Shown: piece after piece, positions 22,817 to 23,349 of the stretch
How positions within the stretch are numbered: position 1 is the first letter of the stretch
How the letters are laid out: every line of letters begins with the position of its first letter
Assembly: GCA_041608535.1 (NCBI GenBank)
Contig: JBFISM010000046.1
Coordinates: 1-23,349, forward strand
DNA length: 23,349 nt
Origin: JBFISM01 sp041608535
Lineage (GTDB): Bacteria > Actinomycetota > Acidimicrobiia > Spongiisociales > UBA5794
Direction of reading: 5' to 3'
Made by a program: the position numbers and the translations under genes
Notes under the pieces: model-generated
What the model was told of the DNA's origin: nothing
The model's input: only the letters and a program-made list of their open reading frames with translations
The model's database searches: none

Positions 22817-23349
22817 TCATGCGTCGCGCAGCCACAGCGCCACCGCCGGGGCCTCGCTCACGGCCACCCCGCCGGCGATCTCCTCGGTGATGGCGAGACC
22901 GACGATGTCGGCGCTCGCCTGGAACTGGGACACCCCGGGATCCGGCCCGAGCACCCCTGCTGAGATGATCCGCTGCTCACCACCATCAGCGACGATGGCC
23001 CACAGCTGGTACGTGCGCTCCGCATCGAGTGCGGGCAGGTTGTCCGACACGACGAATCCAGTGCCCTCGTCGCCGAGGACGATCCGGGCCGCCGCGTCTT
23101 CGTACCCTTCTTGTCCGGCGAGGTCGGCGACGGTGGCAGCCGGATCGCGCAGGGCCGCGGCGGCGAGCTCATCGACCGTGGGGCCGGCATCGAGACGGTT
23201 TTGCAGATCGACGACTCGTAGCCCGAGCAGGAGCGAAGCCGCAATGGCGGCCACGCCCACGAACGTGCCCCATCGCACCCAACGGCGAGGTGAGCGGATG
23301 TCCGCCACACGGGCGGGTTCCGGTGGCGCCGCGTCGTCGGCCACGGCGA
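22817..23349 (-). CDS. Anti-sigma-K factor RskA-like protein, 5' end outside window
   Basis: The visible 175 residues and the edge codons stay open to the end of the window. One transmembrane helix (about 24-43 of the visible part) is followed by an external domain with TYQLWAIVADGG (111-122) and SAGVLGPD (128-135), typical of the RskA C-terminal domain. Only about 24 residues precede the helix, so the N-terminal cytoplasmic sigma-binding domain is missing and probably lies beyond 23349; a GTG at 23342-23344 is unlikely to be the true start. The sigma factor is expected just upstream, outside this window. Confidence 0.85.
   Translation of the reverse strand, partial: AVADDAAPPEPARVADIRSPRRWVRWGTFVGVAAIAASLLLGLRVVDLQNRLDAGPTVDELAAAALRDPAATVADLAGQEGYEDAAARIVLGDEGTGFVVSDNLPALDAERTYQLWAIVADGGEQRIISAGVLGPDPGVSQFQASADIVGLAITEEIAGGVAVSEAPAVALWLRDA

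Overview
The window is high-GC (roughly two-thirds G+C by eye), densely packed bacterial DNA. The sequence points to an actinobacterium, most likely an Acidimicrobiia-type lineage. Evidence: a mycobacterial/actinobacterial-type SOS box in front of an imuA'-imuB pair, an SseA/SufE pair as in mycobacteria, many GTG starts, Thr/Ser-rich linkers after lipoprotein or membrane anchors, and a secreted SLH-domain protein of the type common in Acidimicrobiia. The lineage is inference; no rRNA or tRNA is present to confirm it.

Layout. 1-2390: a LexA-controlled mutagenesis operon (imuA', imuB) ending in a large bulged inverted repeat. 2410-4648: two divergent envelope proteins (SLH-domain protein on minus, beta-propeller-like lipoprotein on plus). 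4670-6055 (minus): a PlsC-type acyltransferase followed at once by an SGNH/GDSL hydrolase. 6154-7341: a YcaQ/AlkX-type DNA glycosylase, ending tail-to-tail in a shared CTAG with a membrane-anchored propeller-like protein (7338-8642, minus). 8769-10240: an MFE-2-like SDR and 5-formyltetrahydrofolate cyclo-ligase, overlapping by one base. 10377-12893: an 838-residue protein that joins a polysaccharide pyruvyltransferase domain to a glycosyltransferase-like domain through a basic Arg/Tyr/Pro linker. 12912-14791: sufE divergent from sseA, with a YbaK-type deacylase coupled to sseA, then a 313-bp gap holding an 83-bp tandem duplication.

15105-20250 (minus): a TPP riboswitch leads a thiamine salvage operon, thiN-thiB-thiP-thiQ, in which every junction overlaps; a DinB/DUF664 gene follows. 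Import (ThiB, ThiP, ThiQ) feeds thiamine to the kinase (ThiN), and the product TPP should shut the operon off through the leader. 20310-21761 (plus): a promoter overlaid with three half-sites at exact 11-bp steps drives a 42-residue ORF, a ribbon-helix-helix protein and a DUF4097 beta-repeat protein. This last gene overlaps tail-to-tail with a second PlsC-like acyltransferase (21739-22785, minus), which follows an anti-sigma-factor fragment cut by the window end.

The best candidates for something undescribed are the pyruvyltransferase-glycosyltransferase fusion and the autoregulated-looking small ORF/RHH/DUF4097 operon with its phased operator.
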